Notes: generated by a model from the letters alone, not told the origin. A stretch of DNA of 64,000 nucleotides from Ectopseudomonas alcaliphila (GCF_900101755.1 NZ_FNAE01000014.1:1-64000); one strand, 5' to 3'. Positions 32,751 to 42,125 are shown, counted from the stretch's first letter. A program made the numbers and translations.

Positions 32751-33410
32751 ATGGAACACTCGGTTTTCGAGCGACAAGGAAAGCTCACGGATCGGCTCAT
32801 CAGCCCGGCTGCCTATAACCTGGTCATTGGCCTGACCCTGCTCTGGGGCTTTCTGTGCAACTGGTGGATGGTGGGTAACATCAGCACCGAGTGGATACGC
32901 GGCATCAATCCCTGGGTATTCTTCGGCGGCTACTTCGCTTCGTGCATGCTTGGCGTCTCGCTGTTCGCCCGTTCCAGCAACCCATTGGTCAGCTTCGCCG
33001 GCTACAACCTGGTGGTGGTGCCATTCGGCCTGATCGTCAACCTGGTGGTCGACCGCTACGACCCGAAGCTGGTGCAGGAGGCGATCCGTATCACCGCGCT
33101 GGTCACGGTGGGCATGATGATCCTGGGCACGCTGTTTCCTGCCTTCTTCAAGCGCATCTCCTCGGCATTGACGGTGGCCCTGCTGGTGGTGATCGTCGTG
33201 GAACTGGTGGAGATTTTCGTGTTCCGTGCTCGTCACGGCATCCTCGACTGGATCGTGGTGCTGATCTTCTGTGGCTACATCGGCTACGACTGGGGGCGCG
33301 CCAACCAGATTCCGAAGACGCTGGACAACGCGATCGACAGTGCGGCTGCGTTGTACATGGACATCATCAACCTGTTCCTGCGCATCCTGCGAATACTGGG
33401 CCGCAAATGA
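32751..33410 (+). CDS. Bax inhibitor-1 / YccA-like membrane protein
   Basis: 219 residues with seven hydrophobic segments (e.g. NLVIGLTLLWGFLCNWWMV, VGMMILGTLFPAFFKR, ALTVALLVVIVVELVEIFVF, WIVVLIFCGYIGYDWG). The C-terminal GYIGYDW...DNAIDSAAALYMDIINLFL is the recognisable BI-1 end, with acidic residues that form the calcium-leak gate in the family. AAAGGGA precedes ATG 32751. Role in bacteria is uncertain; YccA of E. coli modulates FtsH. Confidence 0.88.
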   Translation: MEHSVFERQGKLTDRLISPAAYNLVIGLTLLWGFLCNWWMVGNISTEWIRGINPWVFFGGYFASCMLGVSLFARSSNPLVSFAGYNLVVVPFGLIVNLVVDRYDPKLVQEAIRITALVTVGMMILGTLFPAFFKRISSALTVALLVVIVVELVEIFVFRARHGILDWIVVLIFCGYIGYDWGRANQIPKTLDNAIDSAAALYMDIINLFLRILRILGRK

Positions 33411-33499
33411 TTGGCTGATCCCGTGGTCTGTTTGCTGGAGTGGGAAAGCGTCCAGACCCGATAACCGTCGTGCCCGATAGACCAAGGAGATTTGCCCCT

Positions 33500-34246
33500 G
33501 TGCCCAGCCATCAACTCGAATACGAAATCCTCGGCGCTTCGGCGCAATCGGTGGAGATCATCCTCGATCCCGGCGAGACGGTGATCGCCGAGGCCGGTGC
33601 GATGAACTACATGACCGACGGCGTGCGTTTCGAAACACGCATGGGGGACGGTTCGTCCAGCGGTCTGCTGGGCAAGCTGTGGAGCGTCGGCAAACGCATG
33701 CTCACCGGTGAGTCGCTGTTCATGACCCACTTCAGCAACAGCGGGAAAACCCAGGCGCGGGTCGCCTTCGCCGCGCCTTATCCGGGCACTGTGGTGCCCA
33801 TCGACCTGGCAAAGATCGGCGGCCGGTTGATTTGCCAGAAGGACGCCTTCCTCTGTGCGGCCCACGGCACCAGCATCGGTATCAGCTTCGCCAAGCGTCT
33901 GGGCGCTGGCTTCTTCGGCGGCGAGGGCTTCATCCTGCAGAAGCTCGAAGGCGATGGCCTGGCTTTCGTGCATGCCGGTGGCACGGTGATCCGCAAGGAG
34001 CTGAACAACGAAACCCTGCGCCTGGATACCGGCTGCCTGGTGGCCTTCAGCAGCGGCATCGACTACGACATCGCCCTGGCCGGCGGGCTGAAGAGCATGT
34101 TGTTCGGCGGCGAAGGCATCTTGCTGACCACGCTCAAGGGCACCGGCACCGTGTGGATTCAGAGCCTGCCGTTCTCGCGTCTGGCCGAGCGCGTCTATGC
34201 GGCGACCGTGCAGGCCCGCGAGGAGGTGCGTGCTGGTGGCAAGTAG
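33500..34246 (+). CDS. AIM24 family protein (TIGR00266)
   Basis: 248 residues forming a double-stranded beta-helix-like fold. Typical signatures: MPSHQLEYEILGASAQSVEI, PGETVIAEAGAMNYMTDGV and GGEGFILQKLEGDGLAFVHA. Function of bacterial AIM24 proteins is unknown; the mitochondrial namesake organises inner-membrane complexes. GTG 33500 is favoured because AAGGAG (33484-33489) lies ten bases upstream and the family begins at this Pro-Ser-His. Ends 11 bp into the next gene. Confidence 0.88.
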   Translation: MPSHQLEYEILGASAQSVEIILDPGETVIAEAGAMNYMTDGVRFETRMGDGSSSGLLGKLWSVGKRMLTGESLFMTHFSNSGKTQARVAFAAPYPGTVVPIDLAKIGGRLICQKDAFLCAAHGTSIGISFAKRLGAGFFGGEGFILQKLEGDGLAFVHAGGTVIRKELNNETLRLDTGCLVAFSSGIDYDIALAGGLKSMLFGGEGILLTTLKGTGTVWIQSLPFSRLAERVYAATVQAREEVRAGGK

Positions 34247-35129
34247 CCTGCGAGCACTGGCCTTGTTGCTGGCCAGCCTGTGGTTGGCCGGTTGCAGTGG
34301 TCTGTTGTTCTACCCCGAGCCAGGGCTGCCGATCACTCCGGATCGCGCTGGCCTGGAATACCGTGATATCGAACTGTACGCCGCGGATGGCACGCGCCTG
34401 CATGCCTGGTGGTTGCCGGCCAAGGCAGGGGTGCATGTCAAGGGCACGGTGCTGCATCTGCATGGCAATGGCGGCAATCTGGCCTGGCACCTGGGCGGCG
34501 TTCACTGGCTGCCGGAACAGGGCTATCAGGTGCTGATGCTGGATTATCGCGGCTACGGCCTGTCCGAAGGCAAGCCACGTTTGCCCGAGGTCTATCAGGA
34601 TATCGACGCGGCTTTCGCCTGGCTCGATCAGGCGCCGCAGGTAGAGGGCGCGCCGCTTTTCCTGCTTGGGCAGAGTCTCGGTGGCGCGTTGGCCGTGCAT
34701 TACCTGGCCGAGCATCCCGAGCGCCAATCGGCCTTGCAGGCCATCGCTCTGGACGGTGTGCCGGCCAGCTATCGTGATGTCGCCCGCTATGCGCTGAGCA
34801 AGTCCTGGTTGACCTGGCCGCTGCAGGTGCCGCTGTCCTGGCTGGTGCCGGAGGGTGACAGCGCGATTCACAGCATCGATCGACTCGAAGGTGTGCCCCT
34901 GCTGATCTATCACAGCATTGACGATACGATCGTGCCGCTTTCCAATGGCCAGCGTTTGTATCAAGCTGCGCGCCCGCCACGCGCCTTTCAGGCGACCCGT
35001 GGGCCGCATGTGCAAACCTTTTCCGAGTCTGCCTGGCGTCAATCGCTGCTGGCGTTCTTCGTCGCGCCGCAGGCCTACGTCGAGCGCCTGGGGCCGGCTA
35101 CCGAATCCGCAACAGAGAGTCCGCAATGA
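34236..35129 (+). CDS. Alpha/beta-hydrolase lipoprotein
   Basis: 297 residues. Signal peptide and lipobox MASSLRALALLLASLWLAGC, Cys at residue 20. Alpha/beta-hydrolase core: oxyanion loop LHLHGNGGNL, nucleophile elbow GQSLGG, acid in HSIDDTIVP and histidine in RGPHVQTFSE. Serine hydrolase acting in the periplasm on an unknown ester or amide. I chose GTG 34236 because AGGAGG (34221-34226) is nine bases upstream. Overlaps both neighbours, so the three genes 33500-35449 form one operon. Confidence 0.88.
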   Translation: MASSLRALALLLASLWLAGCSGLLFYPEPGLPITPDRAGLEYRDIELYAADGTRLHAWWLPAKAGVHVKGTVLHLHGNGGNLAWHLGGVHWLPEQGYQVLMLDYRGYGLSEGKPRLPEVYQDIDAAFAWLDQAPQVEGAPLFLLGQSLGGALAVHYLAEHPERQSALQAIALDGVPASYRDVARYALSKSWLTWPLQVPLSWLVPEGDSAIHSIDRLEGVPLLIYHSIDDTIVPLSNGQRLYQAARPPRAFQATRGPHVQTFSESAWRQSLLAFFVAPQAYVERLGPATESATESPQ

Positions 35130-35449
35130 CCGAACGTAATCCCATCCCTCTGATCCTCACGGGTGTCGCCAGCATCATCGGCACCATCGGCGTGCTCTGG
35201 TACTACGGCTACCTGCATTTCGCGAAACCGGAAGACGCGTTGCTGCTGTCCGATTTCACCATGCTCAAGACCGTCCCCGGTGAGGACTACAAGGTGTCGC
35301 TGAAGCCGGCCAACCAGGTGGCACAGTGCATCGACGGCGTGCTGGTGTTGTTCGACATGCAGCAGAAGGGGCTGACCGGCGTGCTGGTGGACAACAGGAA
35401 GCAGGCCGTACGCTGCATGGGCCAGGAGACTCCGCAGCTGGAGCAGTAA
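35126..35449 (+). CDS. Small anchored protein, function unknown
   Basis: 107 residues. One N-terminal membrane segment (PLILTGVASIIGTIGVLWYY) followed by a short soluble domain with two cysteines (VAQCIDGVLVLFDMQ and AVRCMGQE) that could form a disulfide in the periplasm. Overlaps the hydrolase stop (ATGA). Last gene of the operon. Conserved position beside lptF in Pseudomonas; no known function. Confidence 0.82.
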   Translation: MTERNPIPLILTGVASIIGTIGVLWYYGYLHFAKPEDALLLSDFTMLKTVPGEDYKVSLKPANQVAQCIDGVLVLFDMQQKGLTGVLVDNRKQAVRCMGQETPQLEQ

Positions 35450-35463
35450 GGCAAAGCGCTTAT

Positions 35464-35485
35464 GTAGGGTGCGCCGTGCGCACCG
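35464..35485 (+). repeat. REP-like element, GTAGGGTGCGCC type
   Basis: GTAGGGTGCGCCGTGCGCACC: head GTAGG plus the palindrome GGTGCGC...GCGCACC. A second copy of the palindrome, without a complete head, is at 63450-63471. Confidence 0.75.
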
Positions 35486-35516
35486 AAGCGTCGGCGTGAG
35501 TGTCATCGGTTGCGCC

Positions 35517-35548
35517 AAAAAAGAAACCCGCCTGATGGCGGGTTTCTT
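35517..35548. terminator. Terminator of the OmpA-like gene (bidirectional)
   Basis: AAGAAACCCGCC (35521-35532), loop TGAT, GGCGGGTTTCTT (35537-35548). On the minus strand the stem is followed by a T tract (complement of the A6 run 35517-35522), so it mainly ends the 35565-36811 operon and can also stop the plus-strand operon. Confidence 0.88.
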
Positions 35549-35564
35549 CGTTGCAGCGGTGCGA

Positions 35565-36350
35565 TCAGGCGCCGGTAGAGGAGCGCGGAGCGACCGGCTG
35601 GTTGTCGTTGGAGATGGTCACCTCCACACGACGGTTCTGCGCACGACCGGAGTCACTGGAGTTGTCCGCGACCGGATACTCCTTGCCATAACCCTGGGCG
35701 ACGATGCGCGTCGGCTCCACGCCGGCGCGAATCAGTGCGCGACGTACGGACTCTGCGCGACGCTCGGACAGGCCCTGGTTGTAGCTGGCCGAGCCGACGC
35801 TGTCGGTATAGCCCTCGACGATCACCTGACGCTCCGGGTTTTCCTGGAGGAAGCGCGCCAGCTGGGTGACGTTGGGCAGTGCGCTGCTCTTGAGTTCGGC
35901 CTTGTTGAAGTCGAACAAGACGTCACCGAAGGTCACCAGGGTGCCGCGTTCGGTCTGCTTGGCGTTGAGGCTGTCCTGCAGCTTGCGGATCTGCGCGTCG
36001 CGAGCATCGAGCAGGGCCTGGGCGCGCTGCGCCGAAGAGTTCTTCAGCTCGGCTTCGGCATTACGCAGGGCGATGGTCTGCTTGGCTACCTCGACGCGCT
36101 TGTTGGTCAGGTAGGCCAGCTGGTCGACCTTCTTCTCGTCTTCCTTTTCCATGTAGGCCTTGTCTGCCTTGTTCAGCCATTCCTGGGCTTCCTTGGTTTC
36201 CAGCGCTGCAACCTTGCTCGCCTGCGGATCGCTCTGCAGCGAGGAGAAGTTGCTACGCGCCGACTCCAGGTTGGCATTGGGCTGGTGCGAGCAGGCGGCC
36301 AGGCCGACGCTCAGGGCCAGAAGGGCGGGGATCATCACGTGTTTACGCAT
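35565..36350 (-). CDS. lptF: OmpA-family outer-membrane lipoprotein (LptF/OprF-like C-terminus)
   Basis: 261 residues. Signal peptide and lipobox MIPALLALSVGLAACSHQ. A coiled-coil region (about 35-130, KVDQLAYLTNKRVEVAKQTI) precedes the OmpA peptidoglycan-binding domain (LFDFNKAELKSSALPNVTQL; IVEGYTDSVGSASYNQGLSE; AQNRRVEVTI). ATG 36350 is chosen because AAAGG lies nine bases upstream; the ATG at 36359 abuts that site. Position beside ppc/adk and architecture match P. aeruginosa LptF, a stress-induced lipoprotein. Second gene of a two-lipoprotein operon. Confidence 0.88.
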   Translation of the reverse strand: MRKHVMIPALLALSVGLAACSHQPNANLESARSNFSSLQSDPQASKVAALETKEAQEWLNKADKAYMEKEDEKKVDQLAYLTNKRVEVAKQTIALRNAEAELKNSSAQRAQALLDARDAQIRKLQDSLNAKQTERGTLVTFGDVLFDFNKAELKSSALPNVTQLARFLQENPERQVIVEGYTDSVGSASYNQGLSERRAESVRRALIRAGVEPTRIVAQGYGKEYPVADNSSDSGRAQNRRVEVTISNDNQPVAPRSSTGA

Positions 36351-36397
36351 GGCGTTCATCCTTTGATCTGTCAGCGAATGGGTGGGGTGCATGCCGC

Positions 36398-36811
36398 TCA
36401 CTGAGCGTTACGCATGCCTTCCTCACGCAGTTCCTGAACACCCTGACGGGCGTCCTGCAGCGCTCGCTCGGCTTTGGCAGCCTGGGCCTTGCGCTCGGCG
36501 AGTCGGGCATCCCATTCAGCCTGTTCAGCCAGGCGGCGGGCTTTCTCGTACTCTTTCTCATGCATGGCCAGCTCGGCTTCTTTGAGCTTGTCCTGCGCGG
36601 ACTTCATTTCCACGGCGGCGAATTCGGTACCGCCGGCGCTTATTGCCGAGTTCACGGCAGACTGAGTCACGGCGTATTGCTCGCTGGGCGGGTTACCCGC
36701 ACAGCCGGCGAGTATCAGGCTGCTACCCAGTGCCAGGGCAGCCAGTTTGATCCCGTGCAGGCGGCTGCGCGGGGCTTTCTCGGTATGGGTCTTCATGGCG
36801 GCTAACTCCAT
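36398..36811 (-). CDS. DUF4398-type lipoprotein
   Basis: 137 residues. Signal peptide and lipobox GIKLAALALGSSLILAGCAG, Cys near residue 38. The mature part is one long amphipathic helix (MKSAQDKLKEAELAMHEKEY, LAEQAEWDARLAERKAQAAK). ATG 36811 (MELAAMKTH) uses AGGAG upstream; ATG 36796 with GGAG at eight bases is an alternative. It precedes the OmpA-like gene by 47 bp, and the helical parts of both products suggest that they bind each other in the periplasm. Confidence 0.85.
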   Translation of the reverse strand: MELAAMKTHTEKAPRSRLHGIKLAALALGSSLILAGCAGNPPSEQYAVTQSAVNSAISAGGTEFAAVEMKSAQDKLKEAELAMHEKEYEKARRLAEQAEWDARLAERKAQAAKAERALQDARQGVQELREEGMRNAQ

Positions 36812-37162
36812 TTGAAACACTCCTATGAACGACTATATCCGTAGCGTTTGGCCCATCGTTTTGTGCGCCTGCCAAGGCTCTTGGCGATGTTGGCGTGTCA
36901 CGATGGCCTGCAGTTGGGACCCGTACGGTTTTTGAATGGTTCAGAAAAAAAGACAGTTAGCTCATGATTTTTGCGATGACCGGTCGGTCAAGTTATTGCG
37001 CTATTTCAGCGTTAACGGCAGGCAGGTAGGCGCACGAATAGGGCACGCGTCGGGAGCGCAGGGAAGCTGCCGCTGTCGAATGAAGCGGCTTGGCATCCGG
37101 CGTTTACACTGTAAGTAGGCGAAATTGAACGATATATCGAACGAATGCGCGCCGTTCCAGCA
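36812..37162. other. Intergenic region upstream of the lipoprotein operon
   Basis: 351 bp without a supportable gene; apparent short reading frames lack ribosome sites and family features. It is AT-richer than its surroundings near 36930-36980 (a TTTTTTG run and a later A7 run), and contains ACCGGTCGGT near 36979. On the minus strand GAACCA-N17-TCCCA (near 36950-36920) faintly resembles an AlgU (-35 GAACTT, -10 TCTGA) promoter, but two mismatches in each box keep this speculative. Confidence 0.4.
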
Positions 37163-37507
37163 TCAGTGACTCGTGCCCTTGCCAGTTTCACTGAGTTCAC
37201 GCAGATATTTGCGCGACAGGGCCAGGAAGCGCGGTGTAGGCCCTATGTCCTCGTACAGCGGATCACCCTGTTCATCCAGCGCCACGACCTTGCTGCCGCG
37301 CACATAGGGCAGGCTGGCTTCCAGTTCCTCCAATGCCGCGCCGATCAACTCGCCGAGCAGTTCCTCGCTGTGATGCTTGGGATACATCTCGGTGAGCGCC
37401 GCCAGGCGAGCGGCCGACTCGACATCCAGGTGAATGTGATAACGGGTTGGGGTCAGGTGCCCCTTGGCGTTCTGTTCCCAGTGTTTTGCCAGTTCGCGAA
37501 TTCTCAT
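37163..37507 (-). CDS. Small conserved cytoplasmic protein
   Basis: 114 residues: RIRELAKHWEQNAKGHLTPT, RYHIHLDVESAARLAALTEM and PKHHSEELLGELIGAALEEL. Beta-strand then two helices, reminiscent of a ribbon-helix-helix or pilin-accessory fold, but I do not recognise the family with certainty. ATG 37507 has GAGGA eight bases upstream. Divergent from ppc, whose leader it shares. Confidence 0.8.
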   Translation of the reverse strand: MRIRELAKHWEQNAKGHLTPTRYHIHLDVESAARLAALTEMYPKHHSEELLGELIGAALEELEASLPYVRGSKVVALDEQGDPLYEDIGPTPRFLALSRKYLRELSETGKGTSH

Positions 37508-37674
37508 CTCGTCATTCCTCACGGGTAGCGCAGCTGGTGCCGGTTAGCGCATCCACTACGCCTATCAGCAAGCCTAGTCCCAGCACGCAGGCCTGCCTTG
37601 GTGCGCGTCGCACGCTTGTAAGAAGTTGGCGCGCTGGGCACTCTGTTGACACTGGACAGGAGAAGGAGTGCGAC

Positions 37675-40311
37675 ATGGCGGAAATCGATGCGCGCCTACG
37701 TGAAGAGGTGCACCTGCTGGGCGAGTTGCTCGGGCATACCATCAGCACCCAGCTGGGCGACGAGTTTCTCGACAAGATCGAACGCATACGCAAGTCGGCC
37801 AAGGCCGGTCGGCGCGGCTCTGCCGCGGGTGCCGAGCAGTTGACCAGCACCCTGGGAGATCTGGGCGATGACGAGCTGCTGCCGGTGGCGCGGGCCTTCA
37901 ATCAGTTTCTCAACCTGGCCAACATCGCCGAGCAGCAGCATCGCGTGCGCCGTCGCCGTGCCGGTGAACCCGAGCCGTTCGAGTTGCGCGTGTTCGACGA
38001 GCTGCTCAAGCGCCTGCTCGCCGCCGGGCAGGGCAGCGATGAACTGGCGCGCCAACTGGGGCGTCTGGACATCGAACTGGTACTGACTGCACACCCCACC
38101 GAAGTGGCGCGGCGTACGCTGATCCAGAAATACGATGCGATCGCCGCGCAACTGACGGCACTGGATCACAGCGACCTGTTGCCAGCCGAGCGTGAGCGCA
38201 TTGCCCAGCGTCTGCAGCGGCTGATCGCCGAGGCCTGGCACACCGAGGAAATTCGTCGTAGCAGGCCCAGCCCGGTGGACGAAGCCAAGTGGGGCTTCGC
38301 TGTCATCGAGCATTCGCTGTGGCAGGCTGTGCCGCAGTTCCTGCGGCGTGCCGATCAAAGCCTGCAAGCCGCCACCGGCCTGCGTCTGCCGCTGGAGGCT
38401 GCGCCGATTCGCTTTGCTTCATGGATGGGCGGTGACCGTGACGGCAACCCCAATGTCACGGCGCGGGTGACCCGTGAGGTGCTGCTGCTGGCGCGCTGGA
38501 TGGCCGCCGATCTCTACCTGCGCGACGTCGACCAACTGGCCGCCGAGCTGTCCATGCAGCAGGCCAGTGACGAACTGCGTGCGCAGGTGGGCGACAGTGC
38601 CGAGCCTTACCGTGCCTTGCTCAAGCAGCTTCGCGAGCGGCTGCGCGAAACGCGCAGCTGGGCGCAGCAGGCGCTCACTGCCGATGTGGCGCCCAGCGCT
38701 GCAGTGCTGCGCGACAATCATGATCTGCTGGCACCGCTGCAACTCTGCTACCAGTCGCTGCATGCCTGCGGTATGGGCGTGATCGCCGACGGGCCGCTGC
38801 TCGACTGTCTGCGTCGGGCGGCGACTTTCGGTTTGTTCCTGGCACGCCTCGATGTCCGTCAGGATTCCGCCAGGCACGCTGCGGCGATGTCGGAAATCAC
38901 CGATTACCTCGGTCTCGGTCGCTATGCCGAGTGGGATGAAGAGGCGCGCCTGAGTTTTCTCCAGCGCGAGCTGGAAAACCGCCGGCCGCTGCTGCCAAAC
39001 GACTATCGTCCCTCGGCCGACACGGCAGAAGTGCTGGCTACCTGCCGCGAAGTGGCGGCGGCCCCTGCTGCCTCGTTGGGGTCCTACGTGATCTCCATGG
39101 CCGGTGCTGCTTCCGACGTGCTGGCCGTGCAACTGCTGTTGAAAGAGGCCGGGTTGCGCCGGCCGATGCGGGTGGTGCCACTTTTTGAAACCCTGGCCGA
39201 TCTGGACCACGCCGGGCCGGTGATCGACCAGTTGCTGGGGTTGCCCGGCTATCGCGCGCGGCTGCATGGCCCGCAGGAAGTGATGATCGGTTATTCCGAT
39301 TCGGCCAAGGACGCCGGTACAACCGCCGCCGCCTGGGCGCAGTACCGCGCACAGGAGGAACTGGTGCGTCTGTGTCGCGAGCATCAGGTCGAACTGCTGC
39401 TGTTCCATGGTCGCGGTGGCACCGTCGGTCGTGGTGGTGGCCCCGCTCACGCGGCCATTCTGTCGCAACCGCCCGGCTCGGTTGCGGGGCGCTTCCGCAC
39501 CACCGAGCAGGGGGAAATGATCCGCTTCAAGTTCGGCCTGCCGGATATCGCCGAGCAGAACCTCAACCTCTATCTGGCTGCGGTGCTGGAAGCCACGCTG
39601 CTACCGCCGCCCGCGCCGGAGCCCAGCTGGCGGGCGATGATGGATTGTCTCGCCGATGTTGGCGTAAAGGCCTATCGCGACGTGGTGCGCGAGCATCCGC
39701 AGTTCGTCGAGTACTTCCGCCAGGCCACGCCGGAGCAGGAGTTGGGCCGTCTGCCACTGGGCAGTCGCCCGGCCAAGCGACGCGAAGGCGGCGTGGAGAG
39801 CCTGCGGGCGATCCCGTGGATCTTCGCCTGGACCCAGACGCGACTGATGTTGCCGGCCTGGCTCGGCTGGGAGCAGGCCCTGGGACAAGCCCTGCAAGGC
39901 GGTGACGCCGAGCTGCTGAAAAGCATGCGTGAGCAATGGCCGTTCTTCCGCACTCGCATCGACATGCTGGAAATGGTCCTGACCAAAGCAGACGCCAATA
40001 TTGCCGCCCTGTATGACGAACGCCTGGTCGAACCGGCACTGCAGCCACTGGGTGCGCAGTTACGCGACCTATTGTCGCAGGCCTGTGCTGCCGTGCTGGA
40101 ACTGACCGGGCAGACGCGCCTGCTCGCCCATAACCCGGAAACCCTGGAATCGATCAGCGTGCGCAACACCTACCTCGACCCGCTGCATCTGTTGCAGGCC
40201 GAGCTGCTGGCGCGCTGCCGGCAACGTGAACAGGCGCCCGAGAGCCCTCTCGAACAGGCCTTGCTGGTCAGCGTGGCAGGTATTGCTGCGGGCTTGCGCA
40301 ACACCGGCTGA
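37675..40311 (+). CDS. ppc: Phosphoenolpyruvate carboxylase
   Basis: 878 residues, standard length. Fixes bicarbonate on PEP to give oxaloacetate (anaplerosis). Catalytic His H140 in TAHPTEVARRTLIQK; substrate loops WMGGDRDGNPNVT, GYSDSAKDAGT and FHGRGGTVGRGGGPAH; C-terminus ends with the conserved NTG. ATG 37675 has GGAGAAGGAG seven bases upstream. Aspartate from its product feeds the Hom-ThrC route elsewhere in the window. Confidence 0.97.
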   Translation: MAEIDARLREEVHLLGELLGHTISTQLGDEFLDKIERIRKSAKAGRRGSAAGAEQLTSTLGDLGDDELLPVARAFNQFLNLANIAEQQHRVRRRRAGEPEPFELRVFDELLKRLLAAGQGSDELARQLGRLDIELVLTAHPTEVARRTLIQKYDAIAAQLTALDHSDLLPAERERIAQRLQRLIAEAWHTEEIRRSRPSPVDEAKWGFAVIEHSLWQAVPQFLRRADQSLQAATGLRLPLEAAPIRFASWMGGDRDGNPNVTARVTREVLLLARWMAADLYLRDVDQLAAELSMQQASDELRAQVGDSAEPYRALLKQLRERLRETRSWAQQALTADVAPSAAVLRDNHDLLAPLQLCYQSLHACGMGVIADGPLLDCLRRAATFGLFLARLDVRQDSARHAAAMSEITDYLGLGRYAEWDEEARLSFLQRELENRRPLLPNDYRPSADTAEVLATCREVAAAPAASLGSYVISMAGAASDVLAVQLLLKEAGLRRPMRVVPLFETLADLDHAGPVIDQLLGLPGYRARLHGPQEVMIGYSDSAKDAGTTAAAWAQYRAQEELVRLCREHQVELLLFHGRGGTVGRGGGPAHAAILSQPPGSVAGRFRTTEQGEMIRFKFGLPDIAEQNLNLYLAAVLEATLLPPPAPEPSWRAMMDCLADVGVKAYRDVVREHPQFVEYFRQATPEQELGRLPLGSRPAKRREGGVESLRAIPWIFAWTQTRLMLPAWLGWEQALGQALQGGDAELLKSMREQWPFFRTRIDMLEMVLTKADANIAALYDERLVEPALQPLGAQLRDLLSQACAAVLELTGQTRLLAHNPETLESISVRNTYLDPLHLLQAELLARCRQREQAPESPLEQALLVSVAGIAAGLRNTG

Positions 40312-40404
40312 GGGCGGCAGCGCGCTGGTGGACAGCTGCCTGACCTGCGCCGCGTAGCAGGCCCAGGCCGCTGCGAGGAGGGTTTTTATCCGACTTTTGG
40401 CGGC

Positions 40405-40433
40405 TTGTGCGCCTGGGGTGCGCTGTGTATCTT
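40405..40433 (+). promoter_or_regulatory. Candidate sigma-70 promoter of adk
   Basis: TTGTGC (40405-40410), 17-bp spacer, TATCTT (40428-40433), 102 bp before the adk start. Reasonable but unproven. Confidence 0.4.
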
Positions 40434-40534
40434 GAGCAGCCTTTTGGCCGCTACGGCTGCCGCACTACATTCAAGAGATTGGCCCCACGAGGCGAGTCCG
40501 ACCGATTACTACATAACTCTTGAGGAGCACATCG

Positions 40535-41182
40535 ATGCGCGTGATTCTGCTGGGGGCGCCCGGTGCCGGCAAAGGTACCCAGGCTCGCTACATCACCGAG
40601 AAATTCGGCATTCCGCAAATCTCCACTGGCGACATGCTGCGTGCTGCGGTCAAGGCTGGCACCGAGCTCGGCCTGAAGGCCAAGAGCGTGATGGACGCTG
40701 GCGGCCTGGTCTCCGACGACCTGATCATCAATCTGGTCAAGGAGCGCATCGCTCAAGCCGATTGTGCCAATGGTTTCCTGTTCGACGGTTTCCCGCGCAC
40801 CATTCCGCAGGCTGAAGCCCTGCGCGATGCTGGCGTCGCGCTGGATCACGTGGTTGAAATCGCCGTGGAGGACGAGGAAATCGTCAAGCGTCTGTCCGGC
40901 CGCCGTGTTCACCCGGCTTCCGGCCGCGTCTACCACACCGAGTACAACCCGCCGAAGGTCGCCGGCAAGGACGACATCAGCGGTGAAGAGCTGGTTCAGC
41001 GCGAAGACGACAAGGAAGAAACCGTGCGTCATCGCCTGTCCGTCTACCACTCGCAGACCAAACCGCTGGTGGACTTCTATCAGAAGCTCTCCGCTGCATC
41101 CGGTACCCCGAAGTACAGCCATATCCCGGGTGTCGGCAGCGTCGAAGAGATCACCGCGAAGACCCTGGCGGCGCTGGACTGA
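40535..41182 (+). CDS. adk: Adenylate kinase
   Basis: 215 residues with the long LID. Converts AMP and ATP to two ADP. P-loop GAPGAGKGT at 7-15; AMP-binding DGFPRTIPQA; LID region GRRVHPASGRVYHTEYNPP without the zinc cysteines. ATG 40535 has GAGGAG seven bases upstream. A strong terminator follows. Confidence 0.97.
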   Translation: MRVILLGAPGAGKGTQARYITEKFGIPQISTGDMLRAAVKAGTELGLKAKSVMDAGGLVSDDLIINLVKERIAQADCANGFLFDGFPRTIPQAEALRDAGVALDHVVEIAVEDEEIVKRLSGRRVHPASGRVYHTEYNPPKVAGKDDISGEELVQREDDKEETVRHRLSVYHSQTKPLVDFYQKLSAASGTPKYSHIPGVGSVEEITAKTLAALD

Positions 41183-41206
41183 GTCCACATCGCCCGTTGT
41201 CATCGC

Positions 41207-41236
41207 AGCAAGGCCCCGAAAGGGGCCTTGCTCGTT
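41207..41236 (+). terminator. Rho-independent terminator of adk
   Basis: AGCAAGGCCCC, loop GAAA, GGGGCCTTGCT, then CGTTT. An 11-bp perfect stem with a GNRA loop. Confidence 0.9.
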
Positions 41237-41363
41237 TATGGAACCTGGTACGTTCTGGTCGTTCTCAAGCATGGCCGCGCAACGCGTGCCGGTTAGTATC
41301 GACGATGCAGCCTCCGGTCTGCGCCGGGGATGTGTCGATAACCTATAAGGAAGAGGGCATTCA

Positions 41364-42125
41364 ATGACCGAGAAACGCATCTGGCTGGGCCTTGCGGTAT
41401 CGCTGCTGGCCACTCCGTTGGCATTTGCCGACACCGCGACTGATTGTTCCGTCGCCGAATTCACCATGGGCTTGCGCTTTCAGCAGCAGTCGGCGGAGGT
41501 CCAGGCGCTGCAGTTGCAGGCCTATAACATCGCCACGGAGAAACTCGACAAGGCCGTGGCAGCGGCCAAGGATCCATCGAAGCTGGCCATCGTCACCGAT
41601 CTCGATGAAACCGTGATCGACAACAGCGCGCTGCTGGCGCGCGATCTGGCCAATTGTCACCAGTACGACGCCTGGGACACCTGGCTGCCCTGGGAGCGCG
41701 ACGGCACGCCCGAGCTGATTCCTGGCGCGAAGAAATTCCTCGAGCACGCCGACAAGCTCGGCGTGACTATTCGCTACATCTCCGACCGCGCCGACGAGCA
41801 GAAGAAATACACCCTGGCCACGCTGAGCAAGCTGGGTCTGCCGCAGGTGTCGGAAGAGAGCGTGCTGCTGCTGGGGCCGCCCAAGGTCGAACGCCGCGCC
41901 ATCGTCAGCGCCGATCAGCAGATCATCATGCTGCTGGGCGACACGCTGCATGACTTCGACGCGCGCTTTCGCAAGACGCCGCTCGATGCGCAGCGCAAGA
42001 CGGTCGCCGAAGAGTCGGGCAAGTGGGGCGTCGAGTGGATCGTGTTCCCCAATGCTGGCTACGGCACCTGGTCCAAGGCGCCGCTCAAGGGCTGGGAGGC
42101 CGAGCCGGTGGTCGAGCCTTGGTAA
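41364..42125 (+). CDS. Periplasmic HAD acid phosphatase / 5'-nucleotidase (e(P4)-like)
   Basis: 253 residues. Signal peptide MTEKRIWLGLAVSLLATPLA, cleaved after AFA, without a lipobox cysteine, so probably soluble periplasmic rather than a lipoprotein. Class C phosphatase motif IVTDLDETVIDNSALLAR (DxDxT); later motifs YISDRADEQKKYTLATLSK and LLLGDTLHDFD. Releases phosphate from nucleotides. AAGGAAGAGGG precedes ATG 41364. Its own terminator follows at 42197. Confidence 0.9.
   Translation: MTEKRIWLGLAVSLLATPLAFADTATDCSVAEFTMGLRFQQQSAEVQALQLQAYNIATEKLDKAVAAAKDPSKLAIVTDLDETVIDNSALLARDLANCHQYDAWDTWLPWERDGTPELIPGAKKFLEHADKLGVTIRYISDRADEQKKYTLATLSKLGLPQVSEESVLLLGPPKVERRAIVSADQQIIMLLGDTLHDFDARFRKTPLDAQRKTVAEESGKWGVEWIVFPNAGYGTWSKAPLKGWEAEPVVEPW

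Noticed and set aside
36936..37118. 60-codon frame upstream of the lipoprotein operon
   Set aside because: No ribosome site, atypical codon use, lies in an AT-richer regulatory gap.
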